Assembly: GCA_022432975.1 (NCBI GenBank)
Contig: CM039510.1
Location: forward strand, 10,800,301 to 10,864,300
Reading direction: 5' to 3'
DNA: 64,000 nucleotides
DNA from: Begonia masoniana
Lineage: Eukaryota; Streptophyta; Magnoliopsida; Cucurbitales; Begoniaceae
The notes beneath the pieces are model-generated. The model saw nothing but the letters and a program-made list of their open reading frames with translations, was not told the DNA's origin and did no database searches. A program made the translations under genes and the position numbers. Position 1 is the stretch's first letter; every line of letters begins with the position of its first letter. Positions 1 through 11,638 of the stretch are shown in pieces.

Positions 1-612
1 TAAACGCTCAGAGATTGGAGCTACATACCGAGAGTAGCGAGAGAGGAAGAAATGACGAAGAACGGAAGAAAAACGGGAGAGAACGGAGGTCGGATCTTCG
101 ATCGGCGTCGGCGGCCGAGAGAAGAGTTTCTTCTCTGTTCGTGAACGCCAGGGAGAAAGAAGAAAATGGGGAGAGAAAAGAGTTTGTGTGATTTTATAAA
201 AATTGATTTGCAAATTACCATTTTGCCCTTCTTCAGTTTTTATATTAGTTTCGTCCTTCGGTTCGTTAATCGTCCAGCTGTTTGGTTTGACTAAACCTCC
301 TTATTTCACCAACAAGTCCAACTTAATATTTCGGATTTAATAAAACTGTCCGTTCGCAAATCGGACCTCGTTTACTATTTTTACGAAAACGTTCAATTAC
401 TTTACGAAAGACGTAATTACTCGGAATATAACGTTTAAACTCCGAAAATTCTCATAATTTCCTTAAAATTCTTATTATTCGTTAGGGTCATAATGACGCT
501 TTCTTTTCGTGAAATGGACCTTATTTGACATATTTACAAAAATGCCATTTAATAACATAATATATCAATATAATATATTAAATCCAAAAATCCGTACAAG
601 CCGGATATTACA
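1..612 (-). mobile_element. Gypsy-type LTR fragment (3'-most of three stacked LTR ends)
   Basis: The piece ends in GCCGGATATTACA at 612. From about 240 onward it resembles the right-hand end of the LTRs at 28204 and 34361, sharing AAAACTGTCCGTTCGCAAAT and the AATATATCAATA(T/A)AATATATTAAATC stretch. Its left end lies outside the window. By comparison with the minus-strand elements it is an LTR in minus orientation. No coding sequence is visible in it. Confidence 0.75.
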
Positions 613-1570
613 CCGTCCACGAGCGTTGTTCACCTAACGCAAATTTCACATTTTTGTCGTTAAAACGAGTTTAAACTATTAAACGTCCAAATTTAACGAA
701 ACCTTAACTAAGGAAATTCCTTAAAGCCCTAATTTGATTCATCAAAGCATTTTATCGAGCATTCCACGCTCGAAACCTTAAAATTTCCATTAACAAGTTT
801 TTTTTCGAAAAACCCCAAAATTCTCAAACTTTAACATTTCTCATAAATCGACTTAACTTTGTCCAATAACGTTCAATACGTCCATTATATTCACAACTAA
901 GGTAAACCTATCGATTTCTAGCCCTAAACCACGTTTTTCACAAAACCCTAAACAAACCCTAGTCGTTTAAACTCTGTAAAAACCGAAATAAACTTTGCTA
1001 AAACCTTAGAATCGTACCTAGGGTCGAGTTTGGAGAAGAAATCGCGAAGAAAACGAGACGAGCAGAGGAGCAATGGTCGTCGAAAATGGAGGTCGCCGTG
1101 AGAGAACGCCGGAGGAAGGAGAATCACAGGGAGAAGAAAATGAAGTCGTGAGGAAGAAGAAAGTTTTCAATATTTTTATAATATTGACTTGGCAAATTAC
1201 TATTTTGCAATTTCTTTGATTTTCTATTTGTTTCGTCTTTCGTTTCGTTAATTGTCTAACGATTCAGTTTCTCCAAATCTCCTTATTTCGCCAATAAATC
1301 CAACTTATTACCAGGGTTCTATTAAAACTGTCCGTTCGCAATTCGGACCTCAATTACTATTTTTACCAATTTATCCTTTATATTACGATAAGCGTAATTT
1401 TTGTAAAATTAGCGTTAAGCTTCTAAAATTCCTGCAATTTATCTTAAAATCCTTATTAATTATTAGGAATATAATAACGCTTTCTTTTTGCAAAATGGAC
1501 TTGATTTGACATATTTACAAAAATACCATTTACATTAAAATACTAATATTTCGTACAGTTGGGTATTACA
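613..1570 (-). mobile_element. Gypsy-type LTR fragment, interrupted on its left by the previous LTR
   Basis: It opens directly inside LTR sequence: GTCCACGAGCGTTGTTCACC also occurs at 24118 in the LTR that starts at 22446. It ends in TTGGGTATTACA at 1570. It carries the same AAAACTGTCCGTTCGCAA motif near its end. The layout fits an older LTR into which the 1-612 LTR inserted. A target-site duplication cannot be tested because the left side is missing. Confidence 0.65.
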
Positions 1571-1916
1571 CTAAGTCTTACCTAGAGCGTGGATTGTCGG
1601 GGTGGAGACTGAAGAATCGATTGACGATGGAGAAGTAGCTGGCCGAGAGAGAGAGGGGGAGGAAGAGCTCTAGAGAAAAAGAAAGATCGCCAAGAGAGGA
1701 ATGTCGGCTACAGTGAGGTTTTAATTAGGTTTAAGGATTTCCATTTCCTATTTATACTAATTAAAATCCATCTTAATTACAATTTTGCCACCCAACCTAG
1801 TTTCACACCACTTGAAATTCAATAAATCAAGCATTAATTTAAAATAAAAAGGTCGATAAAAGATGACAGTTAAATCAGTTAAGAAAATTACCTGGCCGAA
1901 ATTGTCGGGTGTTACA
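1571..1916 (-). mobile_element. 3' LTR end of the adjacent minus-strand gypsy element
   Basis: It ends in TTGTCGGGTGTTACA at 1916. On the minus strand this reads TGTAACACCCGACAATT, a typical chromovirus LTR start. It is followed by a polypurine tract and then pol sequence in the matching orientation. Only the LTR terminus is present; its left part is replaced by the LTR fragments at 1-1570. Confidence 0.7.
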
Positions 1917-1936
1917 TCCACCCCTCCTTAAACAAA
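1917..1936 (-). promoter_or_regulatory. Polypurine tract of the gypsy element
   Basis: The minus strand reads TTGTTTAAGGAGGGGTGGA immediately before the LTR start. This is the expected plus-strand primer position, and the purine run matches the AAGGAGGGTAGA tract of the complete element ending at 58563. Confidence 0.7.
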
Positions 1937-1996
1937 ATTTTCGTCCTCGAAAATTGATCAAACAAAGAGCTCAGGATATTTGATCAACATGTCCTG

Positions 1997-3914
1997 CTAT
2001 CGCTCCCATGTGGCTTCTTCAATGCCATGATTCGTCCACAAAACTTTCACTAGTGGAATTTGTTTATTCCGTAGAGTCTTAACTGTAGACTCCAAAATTC
2101 GAACAGGTTTCTCTTCATACATTAGTGTCGGCTCAATTTCGATTTCTGTTGGCTTAACAACCTGTGTCGGATCACATATGCATTTTCTTAGCATCGACAC
2201 ATGAAAAACATTATGAACCTTTTCTAGTGATGGAGGTAATTGCAACTTATAAGTTGTACTGCCAATCCTTGCCAAGACAGGGAATGGTCCAATGAATCGT
2301 GGATTGAGCTTTCCCTTCTTGCCGAATCTTAAAACTCCTTTAAACGGTAAAACCTTTAAGAAGACTTCGTCACTGACTGCAAACTAAAGATCTCTCCTTC
2401 TTTGGTCAGCAAAACTCTTCTGTCAGCTTTGTGCTGGCATCATCCTTTTCCTAATAATGGCGATCTTTTTTGACATCAACTGCCAAATTTCGGGACCTAG
2501 GAGTTTTGTTTCACCAACTTCATCGCAATATAAGGGTGATCTGCATTTCCTGCCATATAGTGCTTCGTATGGTGTCATACCAATGGTGGACTGGAAACTA
2601 TTGTTGTAGGAGAATTCAACCAATGGCAGGCAACGACTCTAAGATGCCTGGAAATCCAGCACACACGCCCTTAACATATCATAGAGTGTCTGAATTGTCC
2701 GTTCGGATTGTCCATCAGTTTGAGGTGAAAAGCAGTGCCGAGGGATAATTTTGTTCCAAATGTGCCTTGAAGACTTTGCCAAAACCTCGAGGTGAACCTG
2801 GGATCACGATCGGAGACAATGGATATCGAAATCCTAAGCATTCTAATAATTTCCTGAACATACAGGTTAGCAAGCTGTTCCATCGTGTAAGTTGTCTTTA
2901 CAGGTAGGAAGTGAGCTGATTTCGTCATGTTGTCAACCACAACCCAGATGCTATCATGACCTTTAGTTGTCTTAGGTAATCCTACAACAAAATCCATGGA
3001 AATGTTTTCCCACTTCCATTCGGGGATCGGTAAGGGTTGAAGGGTACCTCCTGGACGTTGATGCTCTGCCTTAACTTGTTGGCGTACCAAACACGACTCC
3101 ACATACTTGGCAACATCCCTCTTCAAATTTGGCCACCAATAAAGTAACTTTAAGTCCCGATACATCTTGGTATTGCCAGGGCGTACAAAAAAAGTAGACG
3201 AGTGCGCCTTGGCCAAGATCAACCTACGTAATTCTTCATCACTTGGAACATACCATCGATTCCTAAACTTCAAAATACCATCATTGGAGAGACTGAACTC
3301 AGAGGAGGCGTCCTTCAACTTACTCACTATGATACTCTTCTCCTTTGAATCCTTTTGCTGCGCCTCTTTAATCTTATCCAAAATAGTTGGCCAAATAGAT
3401 AATGCTGAAAGCAATGCTGATAACTCTGGAACTATCTCCAACTCGAATTTCTTAATCTCAACCTTCAAGGGTAATGACATGGTTGACACAACAGGTTGCA
3501 TTGTCTTTGACATTCTGCTTAATGTATCGGCTACAGCATTAGCCTTACTCGGGTGATACTTAATTTCAAAGTCATAATCTTTAACGAACTCTAACCAACG
3601 TCTTTGTCTCATGTTTAATTCCTTTTGAGTAAAAAGGTATTTTAGGCTCTTATGGTCAGAAAAAACCTCACACTACTGACCATACAGATAATGTCTCCAA
3701 ATCTTTAATGCAAAGACAATCGCGGATAATTCCAAATCGTGAGTGGGGTAATTCTGCTCATAACTCTTCAACTGCCTGAAGGCATATGCCACAACCTTGC
3801 CTTCTTGCATTAGAACAAATCCCACACCATCTTTGGATGCGTCACAATAAACACTAAATCTCCCTTCATCAGTTGGGAGTGCCAAAAGAGGGGCTGTCGT
3901 CAACTTTAGTTTTA
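1997..3914 (-). pseudogene. Ty3/gypsy chromovirus pol fragment: RNase H, integrase, chromodomain-proximal tail
   Basis: Read on the minus strand, the segment begins inside RNase H (3914-3673; motif [19 protein letters not shown], then the FSDHKS region). It continues through the RNase H end ([20 protein letters not shown]) and the integrase zinc region, where the CxxC is altered to CLVRQ. Next come the integrase core ([28 protein letters not shown]), the conserved MTPYEALYGRKCRSPLY block and the tail HNVFHVSMLRK...PLVKVLW..HGIEEATWE. Stops and frameshifts near 3672, 2671-2623 and 2423-2275 break the frame. Protease, RT and gag are absent because the sequence switches at about 3915 to a copia element in the opposite orientation. 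Related to the intact-length element at 49867. Confidence 0.88.
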
Positions 3915-5550
3915 GGGTAGTGCGACTACCATCTCAATATCGACACGATGATGAAGCACGAGTTGTTATCACCGATGATGGGAATGATGATCCATTGACA
4001 TATAGATGTGCAATGGAAGACTCTGACAAAGATGCATGGCTTGAAGCTATGAAACTTGAAATGGAATCTATGTATTCCAACTCAGTCTGGGATCTTATAG
4101 ATTTACCTGAAGGGGTGAAACCCATTGGGTGTAAATGGATCTACAAGAGGAAAATTAGAATAGATGGGAATGTAGAGACATTCAAAGCTAGACTGGTGGC
4201 TAAGGGTTATACCCAAAAGAAAGGGATTAACTATGAAGAAACCTTCTCACCAGTAGCAATGCTTAAGTCTATTCGTATTTTGCTTTCCATAGCTGCTCAT
4301 TATGATTATGAGATTTAGCAGATGAACATCAAGACAGCCTTTTTGAATGGCCATCTTGAGGAGACAATTTACATGGAGCAGCAAGAGGGTTTCATAGCAC
4401 AGGATGCAATACAAAATGTTTGTAAATTGCATAGGTCTATTTATTGACTCAAAGCAAGCATCCAGGTCATGGAATATGAGATTTGATGACGCAATCGAAT
4501 CTTATGGATTTGTGCAATGTCTTGATGAGTCTTGTGTATACAAGCTCTTCAAGGAGAAACAAGTGGTTTTTCTGATTCTTTATGTTGATGACATTCTACT
4601 TATTGGGAATAATGTAGGATTATTATCAGACATAAAAGCTTTGTTGGCTAAGCAATTCCAAATGAAAGATTTGGGAGAAGCGAGCTATATTCTTAGGATT
4701 CATCTATTTAGAGATCGCAAGAATAAGTTGTTAGTCTTGTCTCAGGCATTGTATATTGACAAGATGCTCATCAGATATTCAATGCAGAACTCTAAGAAGG
4801 GTAATTTACCTTCCCGTCATGGAGTTACTCTTTCTAAGAAGCAGTGTCTTGGCACGCCTCAAAAGAAAGAGGATATGAGACGGTATCCATATGCATCAGC
4901 AGTTGGTAGCTTGATGTATGCTATGTTATGCACAAGACCTGACATTTGCTATGCTGTAGAGATAGTTAGCTGTTTTTAGTCTAATCTAGGATTAGATAAC
5001 TAGTTAGCAGTCAAGCACATTCTCAGGTATCTTAGGAAAATGAGAAATTATATGCTTGTATATTCTGGTAGGGATTTGATTCCTACAGGATATACGGATT
5101 CTGATTTTCAACCTGATATAGATGATCGAAAGTCGATATCTGGATCAGTATTTACTCTTAGTGGTGGAGCCATTGTTTGGAGAAGTACCAAACAAGGAGG
5201 AGTTTCTGACTCGACTAGCTGCTTCAGAAGCAGCTAAAGAAGCTGTTTGGCTCCGCAAGTTCTTTAGTGATCTAGAAGTTGTTACAGATATGAATAAACC
5301 ACTCACACTTTATTGTGATAATAGTGGTGTAGTGGCGAATTCTAAAGAACCGAGAAGCCACAAAAGATCAAAGCATATAGAAAGAAAATATCATCTAATT
5401 AGAGAGATCGTGCAACGTGGAGACGTCGCCGTTTTGAAGATTCCAACCACAAAGAATCTTGCAAATCCCTTCACCAAGACGTTGTCTCCAAAGAGTTTTG
5501 ATAAACATCTTGAAAGATTTGGGATTAGAGACATGTCTCATTTGCTTTAG
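3915..5550 (+). pseudogene. 5'-truncated Ty1/copia pol: reverse transcriptase and RNase H
   Basis: The translation starts in the RT N-terminal block (AWLEAMKLEMESM..., then GCKWIYKRKIR and ARLVAKGYTQKKGI). It continues through NIKTAFLNGHLEETIYMEQ, the catalytic box LYVDDILLIGN at about 4580-4610, the YASAVGSLMYAMLCTRPD block and the RNase H/C-terminal block (YCDNSGVVANSKEP, KHIERKYHLIREIVQRGDV, NLANPFTKTL) to the stop at 5548-5550. Damage: a TAG replaces the usual Trp before QMNIKTAFLNG (4316-4318). There is a frameshift near 4435-4450, a stop at 4977, a stop near 5000 and another frameshift near 5200. Gag, protease and integrase are missing. The Tork-like lineage is a guess from the RNase H tail. 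Confidence 0.9.
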
Positions 5551-5967
5551 GGCAAGTGGGAGATTGTTGGGAATAATGTGCCCAACAAGCAAATGTTATG
5601 AACATTTTTATTGCTATAATTAATAAATAAATTAAATAATTAATTTTTATGTTTGTATTATTAGATATGCTTTATAAATTCAAAGAAAAATCCTTGATTA
5701 TTTGTGCAATTTTAAATTTACATATATATTGATATATGTGGGTTTAAATTTAAAAATAAATAATCATAATAGTCCATGACTTCTATTTGAAGTAAATGAT
5801 CTTCAAATTAATAAAGTCATAAATACAGTTCACTTCATTGAGAACGTATAGTCAAATCCAGACTATATATGTAGTGACATAAAGTGATTGTATTTTATAT
5901 AATATGATTATATAGGACTGCACAAGATGAAATTATATTATTCTTATAATATCCGTTAATGAAGAAC
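5551..5967 (+). mobile_element. Copia polypurine tract and partial 3' LTR
   Basis: GGGCAAGTGGGAGA directly after the pol stop is a typical copia polypurine tract. The LTR starts TGTTGGGAATAATGTGCCC at 5565. It is AT-rich and is cut at 5967, where a gypsy-type LTR begins (TGTAACGCCC), so its 3' end is not seen. Confidence 0.75.
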
Positions 5968-6779
5968 TGTAACGCCCAGAAATTTCGATCATGGTTTTGA
6001 GTTTTAGAATAGTAAATTAAATCCGATTGGTGAACAGGAAGTTTTGTTATAACCTTAGGAATAAATGGGAATATTTGTAGAAATAAGAAATGTTGGGAGA
6101 AATCAAATCGATAGACAAAATTATGAACGAAGCAAAGGATTTAACTAAGGGCATTTAAGTAAGTTATTAAGTAAAATTTAGAATAAAAACTAGAAAATTT
6201 CCACTCGTAGTCTTTCACTTTCTCTTTTCCCCATCGCGAAACCCCCCTCCCCTCTGGCGAAGAGTCATTCCTCCCCTCTACGTTTTCTATTCCTCTGATC
6301 GTTCTCCTGCGATTCCAGCGATTTTCTTCACGGTCTTCCCCAAATAACTACTCTAAGTAAGTTCTATACATTGGATATGTTTAGTAGTTGTAATAGAGCT
6401 GATTTTGGTTTAGGGTTACGTGAAAAATTTCCAGATTGTGAGAAATCGATAGGATAGCGATTGTATTGCCCATTGATGATGCTTTGAGACGGGTGAGGAC
6501 GATGTTCCTCCTCCTGAAGCATGAGTCTGGTTGAAGAAGAATGGTCGTGGGAGTGTGCTGGCGCGGTCGAGGTGTTTCATGACCCGTGGGGATGTATATA
6601 GGTATTTTGGGTTATTTTAGATAGAAAATGTTTAAGGAAAATATTTGTAAAGATAGAACATTATAGGATGTTTGGATCTGGACTAGTTGACAAGCTTACG
6701 TTTTGAAGTTTTTAAATGTTTTGGAAACTTGTTTTGTAACTGGTTGGTAAATTACTTTATAGGGCAGCTGTTCGACTAC
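5968..6779 (+). mobile_element. Gypsy-type LTR fragment, plus orientation, cut by the assembly gap
   Basis: It starts TGTAACGCCCAGAAATTTCG. It carries the features seen at the 5' side of other plus-oriented LTRs here: a CT-rich leader around 6210-6330 (CTTTTCCCCATCGCG, CCCCTCTGGCG) and a splice-donor-like CTAAGTAAGTTC at 6351. It runs into N at 6780. Confidence 0.65.
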
Positions 6780-6879
6780 NNNNNNNNNNNNNNNNNNNNN
6801 NNNNNNNNNNNNNNNNNNNNNNNNNNNNNNNNNNNNNNNNNNNNNNNNNNNNNNNNNNNNNNNNNNNNNNNNNNNNNNN
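6780..6879. other. Assembly gap (100 N)
   Basis: Exactly 100 N, the usual placeholder for a gap of unknown size. It lies between LTR fragments in opposite orientations. Confidence 0.98.
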
Positions 6880-7357
6880 GGTTCAAACCTATATCGTGAA
6901 TAATCGGGCTATCAACCCAAAACATTCGTAAAACTAAAAGTAACTATCCTAAACTCGTTAACTAATGAAAAATAGTTACCTGTAACCGAGAAAATGGGAG
7001 AAAACAAGAGAACAAAGTTTGGAAATTTGTCTCTGTCGTCTGGAAGAGAGAAAATAGGAAGGAAGAGAAGAAACAGAGAGATGAAATGAAGGTTTCACAT
7101 AGGAGGGAAGAGTATGTCTTGTTCAACAAGTTGAACACATGGCAACCAACCATTGGCTTTCTCCCACCAACCTTAATTTCTGTCCAATTTACCCTCCCAT
7201 TGATTTCTAACCAAATAGTTTTGTTTTGGTTGAACATAATTTGGTTTTCCACTAAACATTCCTACAATTTCACCAAAACATACATTATTAATGTAAAATT
7301 AATCCCGTTCGATAATTTAAGGGATAATTTCCCCGACCAAAAATGTCGGGCGTTACA
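6880..7357 (-). mobile_element. Gypsy-type LTR fragment, minus orientation
   Basis: It ends in AAATGTCGGGCGTTACA at 7357, i.e. TGTAACGCCCGACATT on the minus strand. The minus strand has a CT-rich leader (about 7090-7000) followed by CAGGTAACTATT. The right flank (TCAAG) does not match the bases before 5968 (AGAAC), so the two fragments are probably not the ends of one solo LTR. Confidence 0.6.
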
Positions 7358-8375
7358 TCAAGAGTCTCGCCCATTATATGTAGACTACACGACTTTGACA
7401 CCAACAGATCAAGCCAAACAAGAATGAAATAGTGCGCTAAAATTTGAAGTTTAACTTTATAAGCTCAAGCCAATGTTAAGTAGTACAAGTCACATTTACT
7501 TAGAGTTTGTCTAAGGGCTAAAACAAGAATTTTCTACGATTTCAGTCACAGCTCCAACAACTAAATTTTTATTATTATTATTATTATTAATTAAAACAGA
7601 GCAATCAAAAGAAATAACCTAACACAAAGCAAATAAAAAAACAAACAAAACAAAACAAAGCACCGCAAGGACATAAAACAAACTAAAATCACCCCCCCAA
7701 ACTTAAAATGAACATTGTCCTCAATGGAAAACATGAATGGCAAGGGAAAAATAGCATACCTCATGATGCGCTGGGCCATTGCATTTATACACTAAACTGG
7801 GGTGATTGTTCTCCTATGATGGACATTTGATCTCCTCCCGCAGCCGATTGATCTCCATCTATGAGTAAACCAATCGGCAATGCCTATGTGAAAAATTAAA
7901 AATTCCCCTTAATTTCGTCCCATAAGACGATTGATCTCCACAAGATGCGGATCAGTCTGCACATGGAGCCGATTGATCTCCACTAGCAGCAAATCAATCT
8001 CCTAAAATAATTTTTTTATTATTATTATTTTAAGTAACCTGAAACTTAAAACACCAAAACACATTAAACATACCAAAATAATATAAGATAAATAATAAGA
8101 AAAACTAATATTAACAAAATAAAATAACTAAGCTAAAACTTTAAACAAAAATTGATAAAAAAAAAAACAAAATAAAAAAAACTGAATAAACTAAAACTCA
8201 AAAATAAATGAACAGGTTACCTCCCACCAAGTGCTTGATTTAATGTCGTTGGCTTGACGTCTGACGAACCTTATGCATCGGGCGTAAGGTGAGTGACGAA
8301 TGTATCACTCTCAATAACACCACCAAAATACGGCTTCACTCTTTGACCGTTTACCTTAAATGTTCCATTGTCCGC
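7358..8375 (-). mobile_element. 3' untranslated part of an Athila-like element, with polypurine tract
   Basis: No coding sequence is recognised. The minus strand reads CCATTGAGGACAATGTTCA and then AAGTTTGGGGGGGTGATT at about 7690-7725. This is the characteristic pre-LTR signature of Athila/Tat-type gypsy elements. An ATT microsatellite lies at 7566-7588. Short reiterated GATTGATCTCC motifs occur at 7846-8010. The expected 3' LTR is not seen and appears replaced by the LTR fragment ending at 7357. Confidence 0.6.
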
Positions 8376-9011
8376 TCAGTGCAGCTCGATGGCACCATGA
8401 GGAAACACTTGAACTACCGTAAATGGACCCGTCCATCTTGACTTTAGCTTTCCCAGAAAGAGCTTCAAACACGAATTAAATAGTAACACTTGTTGACCCA
8501 ACGCTAGCTCTTTCTTCATGATATGCTTATTGTGCCACGCTTTTGATTTCTCCTTGTAAATTTTGGAATTCTCATAAGCGTTGGTGCACAATTCATCGAG
8601 TTCATTCATTTAGAGGAGGCGTTTGTGATCTGTGGCTATCAAGTCAAAATTTAGCCTCTTCATAGCCCACAAAGCTCGGTGCTCAAGTTCGATGAGTAAG
8701 TAACAAGTTTTACCAAATACCAACCAATATGGTGACATTCTCAAAAGAGTTTTGAAAGCGGTTCGATAAGCCCACAGTGTGTCATCCAACTTGCATGCCA
8801 AATCTTTACATGAAATACTCACAAACTTATCGAGAATAAGATTGACTTCTTGATTGGAAACTTCTGCTTGACTATTTGATTGGGGGTGTGATATCTCAAT
8901 GCCTTGCAATGCTTAACATTATATTTCAAAAGTAGCAAATCAAATTTCTTATTACAGAAATGTGTACTTTCGTCACTAATGATGGCGGGAGGCATGCCAA
9001 AACGGGTGAAT
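8376..9011 (-). pseudogene. Athila-like integrase remnant
   Basis: The minus strand encodes TRFGMPPAIISDESTHFCNKK and a degraded [19 protein letters not shown]. Then come [15 protein letters not shown] and [20 protein letters not shown], the strongly conserved Athila/Tat integrase core and tail. It ends with [21 protein letters not shown]. Frameshifts near 8880 and a stop near 8610 interrupt it. The N-terminal integrase zinc region and all of RT/RNase H are missing because of the deletion at about 9010-9020. Confidence 0.85.
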
Positions 9012-9694
9012 GATGGCACCTGTAACAATTTCTGATCTTTCGTTGTAGATAAATCAGCCGAAATAATAAAATGAAGAGTAGAATTTTCACCAATGAATGC
9101 GTAGAAAAGGTGCGAAGGTAGAGGCTTATGCTCAATAATGGGTGGACTCTCAATAAATGGCAGAACTCGTAATGGCGATTCCCTCAAACTTTCAAAATAC
9201 TTTCTCATATTAGGCTCGAATGAGTCAATACACAAAGAATAATATTTTGCATCCGAGTTATCATCAAGAGGAAAATCATGGTCTAGTAAGCATACTTCAA
9301 GAGAGTTGCGTGATTGAAGTGAAGCTTCCACTATTACGGTATCAAGGACTTTCACCCGAAACACATCATTGCTTGCTTTTGGGTATTTCATTGAATTGAA
9401 CACGTTAAATGTCACCTCCTCATCTTTCACTCGCAATTAAAATTCACCTCTTTGAACATCAATTAACGTACCTCTTGTTGCCAAGAATGATCGGCTTAAA
9501 ATAATAGGGATGTTACGATCTTCTTCCATATCAACAACCACAAAATCAGTGGTAAAGATAAACTTGTCGACTTTGACAAGGGCATCCTCAATCACCCAAC
9601 GTGGATGCTTGATAGAACGATCAGCCATTTGTAGAATCACTTTTGTGGGCTTTGCTTCACCAAGACCAAGTTTCTGAAATATGGATAGTTGCAT
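9012..9694 (-). pseudogene. Athila-like protease region
   Basis: The minus strand gives LSIFQKLGLGEAKPTKVILQ, ADRSIKHPRWVIEDALVKVD, FVVVDMEEDRNIPIILSRSF, LATRGTLIDVQ and then VKDEEVTFNVFNSMKYP. This is the retropepsin-like region and the linker typical of Athila elements. The linker ends KPLPSHLFYAFIGENSTLHF...ADLSTTKDQKLLQV. It is then fused directly to integrase sequence, where RT should begin. A stop near 9436 separates the two parts. Confidence 0.85.
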
Positions 9695-9699
9695 TTAAT

Positions 9700-11527
9700 T
9701 GATACTAGCACCAAAATCACACAACCCCTGCTCAAAAATAGACTCCCCAATTGCACATGGAATGTTGAAACTTCCCAGATCTTTCAATTTTTATGGAAGC
9801 TTTCGTTGAATAATAGCGCTACATTCCTAGGTCAAAGCGATTGTGCCACATTCTTCGATCTTGCGCTTGTGAGACAAAATATCTTTCAAGAACTTTGCGT
9901 AGCTAGGCATTTGCTCGAGAGTCTCGGTGAATGGAATGTTGATGTGTAATTGCTTGGACACTTCCAAAAATTTTCCAAATTGCTTATCTATCATTACGTT
10001 CTTTAGACGTTGAGGAAAAGGAACCCGTGGTGTTACCTCTATCAGACTTTGTGAAGGAACAATTTGCGGTTTCTGTGCTTCACTTTCAACTTGAGATGAT
10101 GATGATGAATCTTTATTCTCACGTTCAACTCCCTTCTTCGTTTCTTGACTAAAATTATCAACCACCGTACCACTCCTAAGAGTGATGGCATTACATTGAT
10201 CTTTCGAGTTTACTTCCGTGGAACTCGGCAATGCACCTTGAGGTCGCCCATTGAGTGCATTAGCAATTTGTCCCAATTGATCTCCAAGCTTTGGGTTTGA
10301 GCCGATTGATTTTGCAAGGTAGTTCGAGTCTCTTCCATGAACTTATTAGTGTACTCACCCATTTTTGTGACTATTTCATCAAGACTAGGCTTTCTCTCTT
10401 GGAATAGCTGAGCTCGTTGAGAGGATTGCGACATTTTCACAACATTATTCAAATTCTTCCATGAGAAGTTCGGGTAATTATTGCACACTCCTGTGTAGTG
10501 ATTATTAGAATTCTAAAAATTTGACCAATTATAGTTCCCAACGAAGTTTGCTTGCTCGGAAGAGTCATTTGTCATTAGATTACCTTCTTGGCATTCGTCA
10601 TTTGCATGTGGTCCTTGACACTATTGGCATGCTCCCATTGGAGAGTAGACTAAATTGACCGGAGCTTGGTTATTGTATAGTTGCTTGACAAGAGATGCGA
10701 TTTGAACGGTCAAAGCATTCACTGCATCCATTTCAGGAGTGCCCGGTTGCTTTTTCAAAATATGCCTCTCAACTGGACATTGGTCGTTATTCAATGCTAA
10801 CTCTTCCAATAGAGAAAATGTTGCTACTTCGGTTTTTTTTAGAGAAGTGAACCATCTACGGCTGCATTAACAAGAGTCCTGTAGAAGATGATAAACCAAT
10901 GAAGAATGATTGGACTTGCATCCAACGTGGCAAACCATGTTGTGGGCACTTCCGTAATAGCTCCTTGAAATGAGCCCACGATTCATATAACGTCTCACCC
11001 TCGAATTGGCTGAAATTAACGATCTCATTACAGTATTTCGCAGTCTTCTCAATGGGGAAGAATTTAGATAAGAAATTTTGGCATAGATCAACCCATGTTG
11101 TGATGGAATTGGTCGACAAAGAGTGCAACCAATTTTCCACTCGGTCCCTCAATGAGAATGGAAACAACCGTAGCCGAACAGCATCGTCTGAAACATTGTT
11201 GACCTTAAAAGTATCACACACCTCCAAAAATTTGGCAATGTGATCTTTCGGATCCTTAAGGGCAGACCATAGAATTGGGATTGTTGGATCATATGTATGG
11301 TTCCCTGCTTGATCTCAAAGTTGTTGCCTGTAATCACCAGTTTACGAATAGTAGATTGGACACCGACCACATATGACATCACATAGTCAAGTAGTTTCCG
11401 TGTATTGCCTTCTTCATTTTGCTCGTAAGCCATAGTTGCTTCCCTTGTTTCCTTTCGATTCCTACGACAAGTACGTTCAATTTCTGGATCGATTGGAATG
11501 AGGTTGGCAGTACCTTGTTTTCGCATA
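9700..11527 (-). pseudogene. Athila-like gag, multiply broken
   Basis: The N-terminal half is recognisable on the minus strand. It includes RKQGTANLIPIDPEIERTCR near 11520 and VNNVSDDAVRLRLFPFSLRD, ENWLHSLSTNSITTWVDLCQ and the following NFLSKFFPIEKTAKYCNEIV, ending in HGLPRWMQVQSFFIGL around 11215-10880. These are standard Athila/Tat gag blocks. Downstream pieces include a linker rich in Ser/Gln (about 10276-9900) with CNAITLRSGTVV, and VPFPQRLKNVMIDKQFGKFL before the protease. Several frameshifts and stops (near 11240, 10855, 10620, 10500) prevent translation. Confidence 0.85.
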
Positions 11528-11612
11528 CACCTACAAAAGCAAGTATAACAAATAAAGTAATTGAATTCAAATATAAATGAGAGTTATTTAATTTAATAAT
11601 AGTGAAATAAAT

Positions 11613-11638
11613 AGTCCTCGGCAACGATGCAAAAAATT
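11613..11638 (-). promoter_or_regulatory. Athila-type primer-binding site region
   Basis: The minus strand reads GCATCGTTGCCGAGGACTA just inside the LTR boundary (TGTTGCAAAAAA at 11639 on the plus strand). Athila/Tat elements usually prime here with a TGGCGCCGTTGCCGGGGA-like site. This copy has diverged at several bases. Confidence 0.6.

Noticed and set aside
7086..7427. 113-codon plus-strand frame
   Set aside because: It runs antisense through a minus-oriented LTR and across its end at 7357.
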